A stretch of DNA of 64,000 nucleotides from Adiantum capillus-veneris (GCA_014529385.2 CM043953.1:109748549-109812548), one strand, 5' to 3'; positions 1 through 11,323 are shown, counted from the stretch's first letter. The notes: generated by a model not told the origin, from the letters alone. Translations and numbers: made by a program.

Positions 1-96
1 TTGCATTGATCTTCATAGCATGGTAGAGCCAAACACGGCTATGCATAGACACAATTTTTCAACCCATGCACACAGTCATCCCGGAGAACGCCATCT

Positions 97-112
97 AGGA
101 GGGGTGGAAGGG
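97..112 (+). promoter_or_regulatory. Internal polypurine tract-like site of relic A
   Basis: The bases read AGGAGGGGTGGAAGGG. They are preceded by a GTCATCCCGGAG-like segment that aligns with the segment before the internal polypurine tract of the inner element (43721-43757). Its survival in a diverged relative suggests that the internal tract is an old part of this element type. Confidence 0.5.
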
Positions 113-1453
113 CACTAAGTACTAAGTAATTAAGGGCAATGTTTGAAGAGGGAGGAAAAAGTTCGATGTTAACGTGTGATTTTTTGCAAAATCACCAAAT
201 AATAAGCCTTATAATTCATCATCAAGAGAAAATTCATTGATAATATCTTCCCGATGAGTGTAAATAGTGTATATACTATCAGAAAATTATCAAAAATAAT
301 CCTTTTTTGGGTATTTTTCATCATTTTTATTAATAATGAGGCTTAAAAATAGAAAAATTTAACAAAAAACAATAAAGCTGTGTTTTTCAATGGATTTTCT
401 TAATTATTGGATTTTCACTTTACTTTTTTAGAGCATTTTGCTATTTTCTTTGATTTTTTTAAATAAACATGTCAAAAATTAATAATAAATAGCAGGGAAG
501 CTCAGATGGAAAAATGGAAGACATAATGGTGATCAGAAACACAAGGCGGACAAGCACAAAAATTTTCAATGAAATCAAAAGATGGAAGCGGGAAGCCTAA
601 ATTAGGCGGCCAGGCCTACTTTTGCAAAATTCTTGCAGAATGAGCTACAGCAATCCGATCGGGGAAATTTTTGAGTCTAACATAAATTTCACGGCCTAGT
701 AGGACTAACGGGGGAATCTGAGGAAATTGGTTCGAGAAGTCCGGGTATAGATATCCAAGGTAGGCTAAAACCACCTCATTTCCACTTGCAGCCTTTATAG
801 AGAGAGATTTCATCCATTTTGTACGGCCCGTAGCTAGTCTAAAGCCCTAAAAAAAACCTACAAATCGAGCAGTGCACGAAAACCTACAACCAAAAATTGA
901 CCATAGCGGCCTATCAACTCGACCAAATCAGATGGGATTTGAACCATGGCATGCCCTAACATAATAGAACCTTTCCATATCATGAGTTGACCGTTTGGCA
1001 AGGGTCGAGGGGGTCCCCAGTAGAAAAGCTAGGTTTTTGACAAATGCCAAAATTTTGATCTGACTCCACAGATAGCTTGCCTACGAGGTCCATATACAAT
1101 GTATATGATTGGTGGGGAATTAATCAACCAAGCAAAGCCCTCGAAAAGCAAAAACGGCTCGAAAGTTACAAAGCGTCAAATTCGACATACGGGATCGAAC
1201 TGACTCCAAATGAGCCAGAATTGGATGAGTTGCTTCACGACTATGTTGCGGACAATTCCAAAGCCTCAAAGTTGACTGGCCAACCCAACAGGCAGTGTAG
1301 TCACAAAAAACGGTGATTTCAGAGTTGACAAAGCACAAAGTGATGCTGACATGACCAAACTTGACCAAATTCAATTTTTGACTTGTTTTAGGTGTATAGA
1401 ATGTGTATAGGTCAAAAGTTGTAAGTTTTGCAAAGGATTTTTCACTATTGCAG

Positions 1454-1752
1454 ATAATCGCGATTATTTACTTTTGCATCATTTTTGCTTGGAAATTGTC
1501 CCATCACCTCACCTAACATGTGTACACACCTATTACATGCCAAAAATCAAACATGAGCCAAAACGAGCACCCATTACTTGGAAAATTGTCAAAAAACGCA
1601 AAGAAGTCTTTACAATCCAATCTTTGGGTTATGGACAACACTTCTTGATCCAAATCACCTCATATCTCATACACAAGGTCTATACAATTCCTAGAACCAA
1701 TTTGTACCAAAAAATTGTTAATTTTGGAAGAAAAATTAATAATCAGGATTAT
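1454..1752. repeat. Two CG-centred palindromes 285 bp apart in relic A
   Basis: Positions 1454-1467 read ATAATCGCGATTAT, a perfect 14-bp palindrome. Positions 1739-1752 read the same with the two central bases altered (ATAATCAGGATTAT). Both are followed by TTACTTT. Start-to-start spacing is 285 bp, the same as the main spacing of the 22-bp palindromes of the inner element, and they lie in the same place, just before the accessory ORF. Confidence 0.7.
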
Positions 1753-1784
1753 TTACTTTCTAGCCACAGGGAAACAAGGTCGAG

Positions 1785-2207
1785 GTGGTCATAACTAAAG
1801 ATATAGTGGCAGAAGCACTCAAACTGCCTAGAGAGGGAATGACCGTGAGAGCAAGGGACACGAAAACAGCAGGGACTTTTACCAAAGAGACCGCCGTGGC
1901 TACCTTTGCAGATTTGATTCACAAACAGGTGGAAGACCCAGCCAAATTATACCATCAGCACTTCCATTTCTTGGCAAAAAGACCACCAAGGTACACTATG
2001 CCAAATCACGCAGTTGCCACCACATTTACCCAAGTTCTAAAGTCAACAACCAGGCAACCAGTGGACCACGCACAGTATGTCCTGACAACCTTGAAGGGCA
2101 CCAAGAAGGAAGGCAACATTACTTACTTGGGTGCACCAGAAGTCTTGACGAGAATTGTGTACCATGCCATCGGCATGGTCACCAATTTACCACGTGCTCT
2201 TGATTAA
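1785..2207 (+). pseudogene. Accessory-protein N-terminal domain, relic A copy
   Basis: This open stretch of about 140 codons aligns with the N-terminal domain of the accessory ORF at 46.9-47.3 kb. Shared landmarks are a V(V/Q)IT..(I/L)(V/I)A(E/D)ALKL motif, FH...KRP.(R/K)YT.P.HA(V/I)ATT, and (E/G)(V/I)LTRI.Y.AIG. It does not begin at a convincing ATG: sequence matching the first ~130 residues of the inner copy is missing, apparently lost in a deletion just after the palindrome at 1739. Function is unknown. The motif style recalls plant mobile-domain proteins, but that is an analogy only. Where the inner copy has a TAG stop, this copy has a CAG glutamine codon, so the inner stop is a mutation rather than the ancestral end. 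Confidence 0.65.
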
Positions 2208-2219
2208 AATATATGGATA

Positions 2220-4160
2220 TTGGCAGCACAACCGTTTCCTAGAGCTACAAGGTCGGGAAAGAGATCTTATAAATCAGATGAAGAGTCTATTGTAAGCTCG
2301 GCGAAAAAGCACAGCAGCGAGAGATTTGATAACGAGGAGAAGAGAGAGAGAAGAGAAGAAATGAAGAGAAAAGTTTTCGCCGCCCATCAAGAAGAGCCCG
2401 CTCAAAAACAAGCTTGTTTGAAAGAGAAAAACACGCCTATCAACGCAACCGACAAGCAGAAGGGAAGAACCCAGAGAAATGGGTGCCAAGCGGACTTAAA
2501 GGCCCAAGAACGAAGCATAACACAAGAAAAGAGGCTGAAGACCCCACTCAGACTTTGGAGAAAATGTACCAAGAGGCCGAAGCCCTCAAGTTGAAGGAAG
2601 CAGAAGAAGCGGCTAGGAAAGCCAAAGAGGGCGGAGGAACAAAGACAAGCCGAGGAAACGGCTAGAGAAGAATCCCAAGAACAAGGCTATGAGTTTCCCC
2701 AACCCACTTCACCGCCCACGGAACAACAGGACCACCCTATGCCACACCCACCACCATCACCTGAGAAAGAGAAAGCCAAAGAATTTGAGTCTACCAAAGA
2801 AACAGAATGTGCACAAGAGGCTGATCAGCAAGAGAAACAAAAAGAGAAAGAAGCAGAGCCAGGACAAGAGGCTACCACTCCACAAGAGGCCACTGCTACA
2901 CAAGAGCAACAACAACAGAAAGAACCTGAGCCAGAGAAGGAAGTGAGCCCTGCCCCTGAAGTCCGGGGGGTTCACCTTACATAGTATATGACCTATCACA
3001 TGAGTTCAACATAAGGATATATAAATCCCTTAAAAATTATGGAAATAAATTTACATAAAGATATGTTTTTTTACAAATCTCAAAAAAGTTTACAGAATTT
3101 TAAAGAAAAGGGTTCATTATATTTCCTAAAAAAATCACAGAATAGGGATTTTAGAAAAAGAGCCTGAACAAACGTGATATAGAGGTCTTAAATATAGTGA
3201 ACCCCCCGGGCCCTGAAGAGACTACAAAGTATGAACCAACACCTTCTACTTCCACAACAAGAAACAGTCGAGGTATCCACAAGGCCTCAGGATGACAAAG
3301 AAGAAGACCGGCCTTCTACCTCCATGCCAGAAGAACCAGCAACCACAACGCAACAGAAGGACACACAAGAGGCTGCAGCATATCCACTTAGCTGGCAAGA
3401 CAGAAGGATTGGCAGTCAAATGACGAGGGCATATTGCAAGTAAACGAATATGCAAGATAGATGCAAGATATGACGGAGAGACTCCGATCAGCAGCACTTA
3501 GCCGCAGCACAAAGGCTAAAGAGCTCGAGATGGTCATCGACGCTCTCCAAGGAGAGTTCGAAGATAGAATGACTGTCATCACTGATCTTCAAAGGCAAGT
3601 GTAGGCGATGAAAGCAGAAGCTGAACAGCATCAGCTAGCTAGAGATAGACAGCAGAAAGAAATGGAGGAGTTAGGTGATCTGCTCACCAAGTTATCCGAT
3701 GCTTGCAAAGCACAAGACGAGCAGCTGACAGAAGTTACAAATGAACTTCTTACGACATACTGTCAGCTCAAAAAATTCAAGTGCAATTGGATGTTGCAAA
3801 TGCCTCTTTGCAATACTCTGAATAGAGAATAAATGATCAGGCACTCTTCTTACGGCAAATTAGAGAAAATCCCGTCGTGGCCGCGATCAAAGGGACTAAT
3901 GAAGTATACAAGGCACTAGAAAATAAGAACAAGGACCTCGAGTTAGAATTAAAGTTGGAGCAATCACGATGCAGGGACTTGGCTTTGATGCTGGTCCAAA
4001 GAGAAGAAGAGCTCCTTAAAGAAATAGCAGAGCTCAAGAGAGTTAACCACCTCCTCAGAGATGGAAGGCCAGAGATGTAGGATGAGGCAGGCACTTCAGA
4101 GCAACCGCAGATAGATATACCCTCGGTCTCATTTGCTGAGTTGGAGACATAGTCCACAGC
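2220..4160 (+). pseudogene. Broken Lys/Glu-rich coiled-coil middle of the relic A accessory protein
   Basis: A chain of short overlapping ORFs (about 2220-2665, 2739-2984, 3231-3443, 3480-3830 and 3877-4080) codes Lys/Glu/Gln-rich, heptad-like sequence with acidic Pro/Glu/Thr-rich linkers. It sits between the conserved N- and C-terminal domains exactly as in the inner element. Frame changes between the pieces show decay. The MITE at 2962-3210 interrupts the Pro/Glu-rich part and its excision would rejoin the flanks. Low-complexity composition limits confidence in residue-level homology; position and composition are the main support. Confidence 0.55.
2962..3210. mobile_element. 249-bp hAT-type MITE with 8-bp target duplication
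   Basis: The left end reads TCCGGGGGGTTCAC and the right end GTGAACCCCCCGGG, inverted repeats matching at 13 of 14 positions, with weaker pairing continuing inward. CCCTGAAG is present at both 2954-2961 and 3211-3218, a perfect 8-bp target-site duplication. The interior is AT-rich and has no ORF. Length, terminal inverted repeats and an 8-bp duplication fit a non-autonomous hAT element. Confidence 0.85.
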
Positions 4161-4276
4161 AAAGCCGAGTGATAAAGAGGATTTTCAGATAAACATCACA
4201 GATACAGACACAGTGCCTATGGTCCCCAGCTATCAAAAGTTGAGGAGGATGCACTGAAAAAAAGATCACCCATGAG

Positions 4277-5186
4277 GTGGATGAGCAGTGGAAAGCCGCA
4301 ATGGATTGGGAGTTGAGAGTTCTACACTCTGTCAACGTCACTCAACTCACTCCCAATCAGATCAATGTGCAATGGTGTCAACAATCCCTGCCATACCCTC
4401 TCATAAAAGTGGAACTACTACAAGTAAAAGAGAGGCTCTACAAAGACATGCAAGAAGATGGCGCAGATAAAGACCACCCAAAGTGGAGGTTAAGCTGGTT
4501 GAACAAGAATTTGCGGTATTTGATTCTGTTCACAAGAGCACCTGCAGCCCTGCAAAAAGATCCAACATTTTGTCATGTACCCAGAGTAAGGACATGGCAA
4601 GAGCATGAGGCACTGACAAAGAAGCGGCCAACCTGGCTGAACTATCCCAGACTGCGAGTTCCAGAGAAAGGACAAGCAACAGAGGAATACATGGTGAAAA
4701 CCCTAATGGGCGCCATGTCTTTCTTCAAGAGTCTTGCGGATCTCTCATGCGCAATGCTATACAAGATATACCGAATGCTACTCACTTGTATTGAAGTTTT
4801 TCATGATCCAGAGCAAGCAAGAACGCCGTGGATATCATTCCTCGAGGGGAACAAGGGGTCATGCTATGATCTTAGTGGTCAGCCTTTCGAAGAAGTACTC
4901 TATGGCTTCTACGCCCGGTGTATGTTCTTGCCATCACATAATATGTTGGCATTTGAGGAAGCTTTCTGGACTGGATTCTTCACTTGGCGAACGAAGACTT
5001 TGCACCAGTGATCGGCAACCTCACATCCAGATTTGTAGGCTACTCAGCGGTGGAGCTGAAGAACAGAGTGACCATGCAATTTTTGCAAGTGCCAGACAAA
5101 GAAAGAAAAATCAAATACTAGAAGGCACTGAATGCGCTTAAAGACCGCCTCGCCAGCCGTCAATCCAAAGTTTATTTCAGCCCATA
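4277..5186 (+). pseudogene. Accessory-protein C-terminal domain, relic A copy
   Basis: The ORF at 4277-5011 aligns along its length with the C-terminal domain at 48.9-49.8 kb. Shared landmarks are W(R/K).(S/G)WLNK near the start, FC.VPRVR.W.EH, WLNYPR, YMVKTL.G, DLSC.ML.KI.R.LL..IEVF, and MFLPS..M..FEEAF.TGFFT. After a frameshift near 5005 the reading continues (IGNL...) to a TAA at 5184-5186, interrupted by one TAG. No transmembrane segment or signal peptide is visible, so it is not an obvious envelope protein. Conservation of both ends of this protein in two diverged elements argues that it was functional. Confidence 0.75.
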
Positions 5187-5189
5187 AAG

Positions 5190-5226
5190 CTGTGTCAAGG
5201 GACGACACAGGCGAGGAGGGGGGGAA
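5190..5226 (+). promoter_or_regulatory. Hairpin followed by 3' polypurine tract of relic A
   Basis: CTGTGTC (5190-5196), loop AAGGGAC, GACACAG (5204-5210) make a 7-bp stem. GAGGAGGGGGGGAA follows and ends directly at the LTR start. The inner element has an equivalent hairpin with three compensatory base-pair differences. Confidence 0.7.
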
Positions 5227-5629
5227 TGTTAGCAACAAGCTAACACGGATACCATTTTTCGGAGTTCTCTTTGTAAAACATTTATTATTTTGATAATCGA
5301 GAATATTGTAACTCCTATATTCTCATATAAACTCTGTAATTAATGAGCCGGGGCTACCAGATTCCAGATTGTATCAGCCTATCATTACCCAACTTTGGTA
5401 GAACTCGAGATTATTAGTTTTGACCACCCAAAAACCTTGGCTAAGGTATAAAATCCAATTTAAGTAAGTTTTTTATAAGTTTTGGATAAGAAATAATAGC
5501 ATGAGCTAACGATGCTCACTCCTCTCCTTCTCGCGTTTCCTACTCCCTCCCCGGTTGTCACATTGCAGTTGTGTTTGTTGCATTGCAACCGCAGGTAATA
5601 GCTCTACGCATTGACGTAAGCAGTTCACA
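5227..5629 (+). repeat. LTR of relic A (3' limit uncertain)
   Basis: The LTR begins TGTTAGC right after the polypurine tract, as the inner LTR begins TGTTGAG after its own. A TATA-like CATATAAA lies near 5323. The end is set at CACA near 5629 because a primer-site-like TGGCGTCCCTGACCCG begins at 5645. No second LTR copy is in the window, so the 3' limit is only approximate. Confidence 0.5.
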
Positions 5630-6189
5630 ATATTTTGTAGCTTTTGGCGTCCCTGACCCGCGGCGTAATTTCATCATAACTAGTAATTTACACTTTCAAA
5701 TCAAAAACTAAGCATAGGTTGGGTATTGGGGCATCATTGCTAAGCATTTAGATGCATTCTCGGTCGAAAATGACTAGGTCAAAAATCCACTGCTGTTAAT
5801 AATCGCGATTTTGGAACTTGACCTAAAGTGGGGTTTGAGACCATAAGCATGTGTGCTTAGGTCTTATAAACATGTCCCAGAAGTTTTGTTACGTTTGGAT
5901 GTCATTTGATGCTGTAACCGATGTGATTTGTTTGCCGATGAGCGATTGGCTTTTGGTGATTTCAGCCACTTGAGTGTAGCCAAATTTAGATGCGAGTTGT
6001 TAGTTGTTTTCCAAGAGATTGACAACCTCTTGTAGCCTCTATGCACTAGTTGAGTCAGCTGCATCCCATGGATTGACAAATTAATCGTGGTTCTCACTAA
6101 TACTGCAATAAGATAGGATGGTGAGGTTAGACATGTGTCCCACATTTTGGTTCGTTAGATATTAGATCTTATGACACAGTATTTGAGCC
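5630..6189 (+). other. Leader-like DNA after the relic A LTR, with a third palindrome
   Basis: A primer-site-like TGGCGTCCCTGACCCG (5645-5660) is followed by noncoding DNA. ATAATCGCGATTTT at 5799-5812 is the palindrome of 1454-1467 with its last arm damaged. In the inner element such palindromes sit in the leader after the 5' LTR, so this segment looks like the start of another element body. Nothing else was recognised between about 5815 and 6190. Confidence 0.4.
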
Positions 6190-6385
6190 ACATTTCTTTG
6201 TATCAAGAAACCCTATAGTAAAAGGAGCTTTAATAAGGTCACCTTTATCAAGAGATTGGACACCTTTTAACACTTTGAGTCATGCTTCTTCTATTGAAGC
6301 AGCCAAAAGGTTGGCTAGAAAAACCCAGGTCTCAATAAAGATGGGAGCTAAAAACCCTTTGTTAGGCAGGGCCCACAAGTGATTC
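6190..6385 (-). pseudogene. Relic of the N-terminal region of a Penelope-like RT gene
   Basis: The minus-strand translation aligns with residues about 240-310 of the ORF at 57500-58516. FLAPIFIETWVFLANL matches FLAPILSETWVYLANL there, followed by LK(V/I)LKG.Q.L(D/E)KG(D/E)LIKAPF and KC.SNT. One in-frame stop is present. It ends abruptly at 6385, where the 347-bp direct repeat begins. The match shows that the long N-terminal region of the 55.7-58.5 kb gene is a conserved part of that family. Confidence 0.7.
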
Positions 6386-6732
6386 TGCAGTTGCTCAATC
6401 CGGTACGGATCTGCAATTGACTCAAACTTCAATATGCCATAACTTCTTCATCATAGCTCCAATCAACGAGCCGTAAAGACAGGCCAGTAGAGCACTTCAA
6501 GCACCACAGTTCTAGATCATAATCTTCCATCTATGCTCACTTCAAGCATACTCATTTTTGACATCATTAAGACATCTGTTTGCTCTTTTAAGCCGCATCT
6601 GGCATACATTAATCATTAAACTTGGCCTATTAACAAGCCCTCATCAGTGACCATTAATCAAGTAGGCTTTTAATAAGCTTGATCTGCATCTTCTTGGCAT
6701 ATTTCTTAGCATGGGAGCGAAACTGCACGACA
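6386..6732. repeat. 347-bp direct repeat, left copy
   Basis: This is nearly identical in length and sequence to 10977-11323. It begins TGCAGTTGC and ends CACGACA, so it has TG...CA ends in both orientations. Copies differ by scattered substitutions. An LTR is the simplest reading, but no primer site was recognised and the flanking five bases do not match (GATTC and CCGTA). Confidence 0.75.
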
Positions 6733-7548
6733 TCCACCCCATCTGAACCTGCACAGCCTCTGGTCTGTGCCAACCACACTTATAAATCATCATCAAGAGC
6801 ATCATGAGACTCATGTAACTGTACGGAAAATGAAATAAGGCTTATACCCTATCATCAATGTTCTAGCTTGATCATTAGGTAGTTTTCCATCAAAAATCTT
6901 TGAATTATATCTGTCGTATCTTCAAAGCATTCAATTATGGATAACCTATTTAGTGAACCCCACCAGACTCAAGTGCTCCAGCTAATGATGCACACGGCTT
7001 GACCATTACGCTCTCTTTAAGGAACCCTGTCAAGCTCAAGTATGCCTTACTCTGTCTGCACACGGAATGGCCGTCAAGTCCTTTACTTCAAGTTCTATTA
7101 GCAGAACCAACTCAAAAGATGTGAAGATACTTCATCAATTGTACAAAGAAGTTAGCTGGAAGCCAGCCATGTTATCTTATTGAATGCATAACCAAACACT
7201 CTTCTTACTTAGCATAATCTGGAAAACAAAACCTTGCATCCTGCAGCCTGCTACATCAGGCATCTAGTATCCTCCGAATTTTCAACTTGCACTTCAGTAA
7301 CCCCCAGGATCAAATGGGGTAATAAGGAATTGCACACACATTGGGGCATCATAATATCCACATGAGCATACATTGCCTATATCAATCAACATCAAGCATT
7401 TTTGGTGCAAATATGCTACCCTTGGTTCAAATAGCACGCAATTACTATGCATACTGATCAGTATCCATCCATATTGAATCTGCTTATGAATATCCTTAGA
7501 ATATCGTGGATCAAACACCATCGAGATTACATAGCATTGATGGGCTCC
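6733..7548. other. Noncoding DNA between the repeat and the captured gene
   Basis: Read on the minus strand, this follows the last recognisable codons of the broken gene and may be its 3' untranslated part. Next to the repeat it reads AGATGGGGTGGA on the minus strand, weakly polypurine. No other gene or RNA was recognised. Confidence 0.3.
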
Positions 7549-9171
7549 TCAATATACTAGAGCTTCACCTGAAGCATAGTGCAGCACCCACATCCCGTAA
7601 ACTGTTGTCAACTTAAGCTCGTTTCCAGAAAGCATTAAAGAAATCTGACTCCCTTTTACTAGCAGCCAAGACATCACTGACATAATCATCAATAGGAATA
7701 GCATCCAAATCCAGCCACATCTGGCACATTGTCCAAGCAAATGAAAAACCCTGTGCATTTTATGCAGTATCAAGGATGATTTAGCATCATCACCCCCTCT
7801 AGCTTCATAGCCATCACAAAAAACCTTGGGAGTCTCTGGACCTGTATCATTAGACAAATTTTCACCTGTTGGGATTTCAGCTTCATCATGAAAAACAGCT
7901 TTATCCCATAGATCTTCATCCGTAGCATCCTCGGGAAAATCACCGTTAGAAGTCTCAACATTAATCAAAATGTAGGAGTTGTCTCCTCATGCAGCCCATG
8001 TACAAGCATAGATGTAAAATCCCTATCTATAATTTGTTCACAATCAACATGATCTAAGCAATCTTTATACTCCTCGATATCATCCTCTGCTTCCTCATCT
8101 GCACTTAGCAATACATTATAGAACCGTAAAGGCTCATCTGGCACCCCCTCTGAAGAGGTATACGCATCAGAAAGCTCTTCTATACTGCCATAAACATCTC
8201 CTTCAGATCTAGACAGAAATTCGTCGATTATAGCATCCTCTTCTATGATAGCATCATTTGCAAGCATATTGTTAGTAGAAATCATAGGTTCATTGACATC
8301 CTCAGGCTCATCTTGTGTTGGGTCCTCAGTGTTGGTCATTGCATCAGCTATTGTGTATATAATAGCTTTAGTTATGCAATCATCTGTAGTTTTAGTAATA
8401 TTCTGTAGAGGCTCATCTGCTTGATGAACTCCTTCAGAATAACCCATGTCAAGGTCAGCAGCTTGTGAACCACTTGCTGTACAGCCTATGTCTTCATTGA
8501 AACCATTATTGGAGGTAGCATCCATGTGAGCAATCTTTGAAAAAAAATCATATAAGCCTGTTTCAGCATCAAATTCATCGTTTACCTTTTCTTCGTTGCT
8601 CAAAATAAGCTCCTCTCGAACTGAATCTGCTACTTCCAGCTCAATATTTTCTTTGGCTCTACTTCTTGCAGAAATATGCTCCCAGAATTCATCATACCCC
8701 TTCACCTTTACTAAAGACAACCTTATTTCGTTCAGTAATCTCCTTTATTTCCCAATCTAGAATCCTTGAGCTTTTGTAAATAAATTCCTCTGCAAAATAA
8801 TCCCACCGTGTGGGATATTCTTCTGCCAGTTCTTGAACCTGCTTTTTAAAATCCGAGTTTACAACCTCCTCAAAAGCTGCAATCATCCGATCTTCTGGAA
8901 CATTTCGGCTTTTCATCTCAACTTCGTAACATGCAATAAAACCTTCTGGATCATATCCTTGAAAAATATAATACTGCTCCCGAACAGCATCAAGTGCGAG
9001 CTCTACAGCATCATCAATCTTCTTTTTTATCTGCATCGCTTTTGCTTCCTGTAGATACCCCTGAACCAATTCCATCATTTTTGGCAAATCTGTAACTGCC
9101 AGATTTTTATCAAATCCATTGGCACTGAAATCTTCAATAAACTGCTTTCATTGTTCTGGCATCTCCATCTT
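7549..9171 (-). pseudogene. Broken, apparently intron-free gene of unknown function, possibly captured by a retroelement
   Basis: Minus-strand ORFs follow one another: about 9171-8692 (an ATG at 9171, in-frame TGA at codon 7, then about 150 codons), 8720-7965 (251 codons) and 7968-7549. The short overlaps suggest one ancestral frame broken by two frameshifts. The N-terminal part is helical and charged (KMMELVQGYLQEAKAMQIKK, then EEYPTRWDYFAEEFIYKSSR). The middle is strongly acidic (Asp/Glu runs). I do not recognise the family. It is unlike gag or pol, lies between 347-bp direct repeats and has no visible introns, which together fit a retrotransduced host mRNA. A decayed element-specific ORF is an alternative. 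Confidence 0.5.
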
Positions 9172-10976
9172 TACCTCCCACCCCGGTTCACCAAAGATGT
9201 CGGGGGATATGTGTTCGCTACGTGAGCCGGGCAGGCGTCGGGCCTCTGGTTGTGGGAGGTGTGAAAGAGAGAGAACAAGAACAATAGATGCAACTGAATC
9301 TCGAAATCACCATAATCATCAATTAATTGATTAACGCTTGAGTATAACTTAATATTTAGCCAAAGAGGGCTGTTAACAGCACCGTCACTTGGATCATCTG
9401 CTTACGAGCAGTTTAAGCTCCCACTTTACAAAATTAACCGGGCCATTAACGACACCGGGCCTCAACAAGATAATTAATCAAACTTCAAGTTGATGACGGA
9501 GATAGAGATTGCGTTCTGTCGCTTTATCTGCCTCATTTACCTAATTCTGCTCAGTGCCTCAATCTTTATGCTTCAATTATTGCCAAATTCTCTGCAAACT
9601 ATCTCTGTGTAGCATTCTCTGATCGCCTCTGTCGTCCTTTTAATGCTTAATTGAGAGAAAGATTGAGAGAGATCTTCCAAAAGCCCCCCCGTCTTTCTCG
9701 TTCTTCACCTCCTTCACAGATCCTCAATTTTACTCCTTCACTTTCCCTTAAGGGATCTGCCAAACTTGCCCCGATAGCTTAGGGGTTTATAGTCATCCAA
9801 GCTCTCCTTTGCTTAGCTTTGAGAACGAGATCAAAAGAGAGTTTGAGAGAGCTTTGCCTTGGTCAAGCCTTGCTTCTTTCATGCCCTCAAAATCGAGAGA
9901 GAGATTCTCCTTGTGCAAGCCGAGAGAGAAAGCTTTGCTTGCTTACTCCCAAATTCGCTTGCTTCGGCTTCGGCCCTTGCTACTTCGACCTCAAGCAAGC
10001 TCCCTCTCTTCTCCTTCTCCAAGCTCTTCCCTTGAAACTCTTCTTTCTCGTCCTCTTCCACGCGATGCTTCCTCCCTTCTCCTCTCTTGCCAACACTCGC
10101 ATGCAAAAAGTGTCCCTAATAATAGCTCTCTTTTTCCCTAAGCAGTAGCGCCGGCGTCACTGTGCGAGAACGTCTATGATGATGTGGCAGTTGCAATTTT
10201 GACAAGCGCCGTTTACGGTAGAATCAACACCTAATATTGTCGTGCCGCTATGCTGAGCAATTTTCGTCTCTTGCTCGATGTCTCCCGAGCTTCACCGTGG
10301 GGAGCGCGAGCTCATCTCCTCCTCCCCTGTGCCCTGCTCGTCACCGCCTCAGGCTTTCCCCTTCTTCTTTTTTCCCTTCACACAATAGGTGGCCCTTGTT
10401 TTTTAATGGCTTTAGGTTTTAAATTTGGGCGGCCACTCCACCTTACTTTGGGCGGCCTTTTCCTTGTAAGGACACCACATTTGGCATACATGCCAGCCAA
10501 AGCATTTCCAAGCACAAGTTATTTCTCCCAGCAATCCTTGGTTAATAATATCCGCATGAATTTCAATGTCGTAAAGACTTGAATAGTGCCACATGCCTGC
10601 AAGATGCAAGTATAAGTGATTGCATTTGACGTAAGGTCTTCCCATCACATTCAGTCAAAGAGTGTCAAACTAGCCAGGCATTGCCAATTATGACTACCGC
10701 CGCTCAACATTGGACGGGCTTTGGCGTACATACCGATTAAAGCACTGCTATCTCAAACACTTATTATGTTGTATTTAAAACCCTTGCTGCTACTCAAAAC
10801 TGCCAAACGGAACACCGACCGAGCGGACTGGATTGGCACGGAACCAGCCCCCGGCGAATCTTTAACGGCTAATATCTTGGCAATCGGAACTCCGATCGTT
10901 GATCTGAAAAGACGGACGCGTTCCACAAAGTGAGCACTTTAGGCCCGTGCATTCATTTTATTTCTGTCACCTCAGC
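9172..10976. other. Noncoding stretch with pyrimidine-rich section
   Basis: On the minus strand this lies upstream of the broken gene. 9640-10140 is CT-rich on the plus strand (many TTCTCTC/CTTGC runs) and could be a purine-rich 5' untranslated or promoter region of the captured gene. ORFs here are composition artefacts. Nothing was recognised in 10140-10976. Confidence 0.35.
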
Positions 10977-11323
10977 TGCAGTTGCCCAATCCGGTACAAA
11001 TCTGCAATCGACTCAAACTTCAATATGCCATAACTTCTTCATCATAGCTCCAATCGACGAGCCATAAAGACAGGCCAATATAGCACTTCAAGCACTGCAG
11101 TTCTAGATCATAATCTTCCATCTGTGCTCACTTCAAGCATACTCATTTTTGACATCATTAAGAAATATGTTGGCTCTTTTAAGCTGCATCTGGCATACAT
11201 TAATCATTAAACTTGGCCTGTTAACAAGCCCTCATCACTGACCATTAATCAAGTAGGCTTTTAATAAGCTTGATCTGCATCTTCTTGGCATATTTCTTAG
11301 CATGGGAGCGGAGCTTCACGACA
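10977..11323. repeat. 347-bp direct repeat, right copy
   Basis: This is the partner of 6386-6732, in the same orientation and of the same length, 4.6 kb apart. If these are LTRs and the element reads on the minus strand with its gene, this is the 5' LTR, beginning TGTCGTG on that strand. Confidence 0.75.

Larger units (their letters stand above)
1..5226 (+). mobile_element. Decayed 3' third of a large Ty3/Gypsy element (relic A)
   Basis: This stretch is collinear with 43.73-49.86 kb of the inner element. Both have, in order, an internal polypurine tract, AT-rich noncoding DNA, CG-centred palindromes about 285 bp apart, a long coiled-coil ORF, a hairpin and a 3' polypurine tract. Protein similarity is clear at both ends of the ORF but nucleotide similarity is low, so the two are different families or old relatives. 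Stops and frameshifts break the ORF, and a MITE is inserted at 2962-3210. The element continues to the left outside the window, where its gag-pol region would be expected. AT-rich DNA at 130-1780 has no convincing gene; the small ORFs at 616-813 and 1077-1316 are not supported. Confidence 0.8.

Noticed and set aside
2689-2999. Overlapping His/Pro/Lys-rich ORFs as separate genes
   Set aside because: They are frame variants of one low-complexity stretch of the relic accessory ORF.
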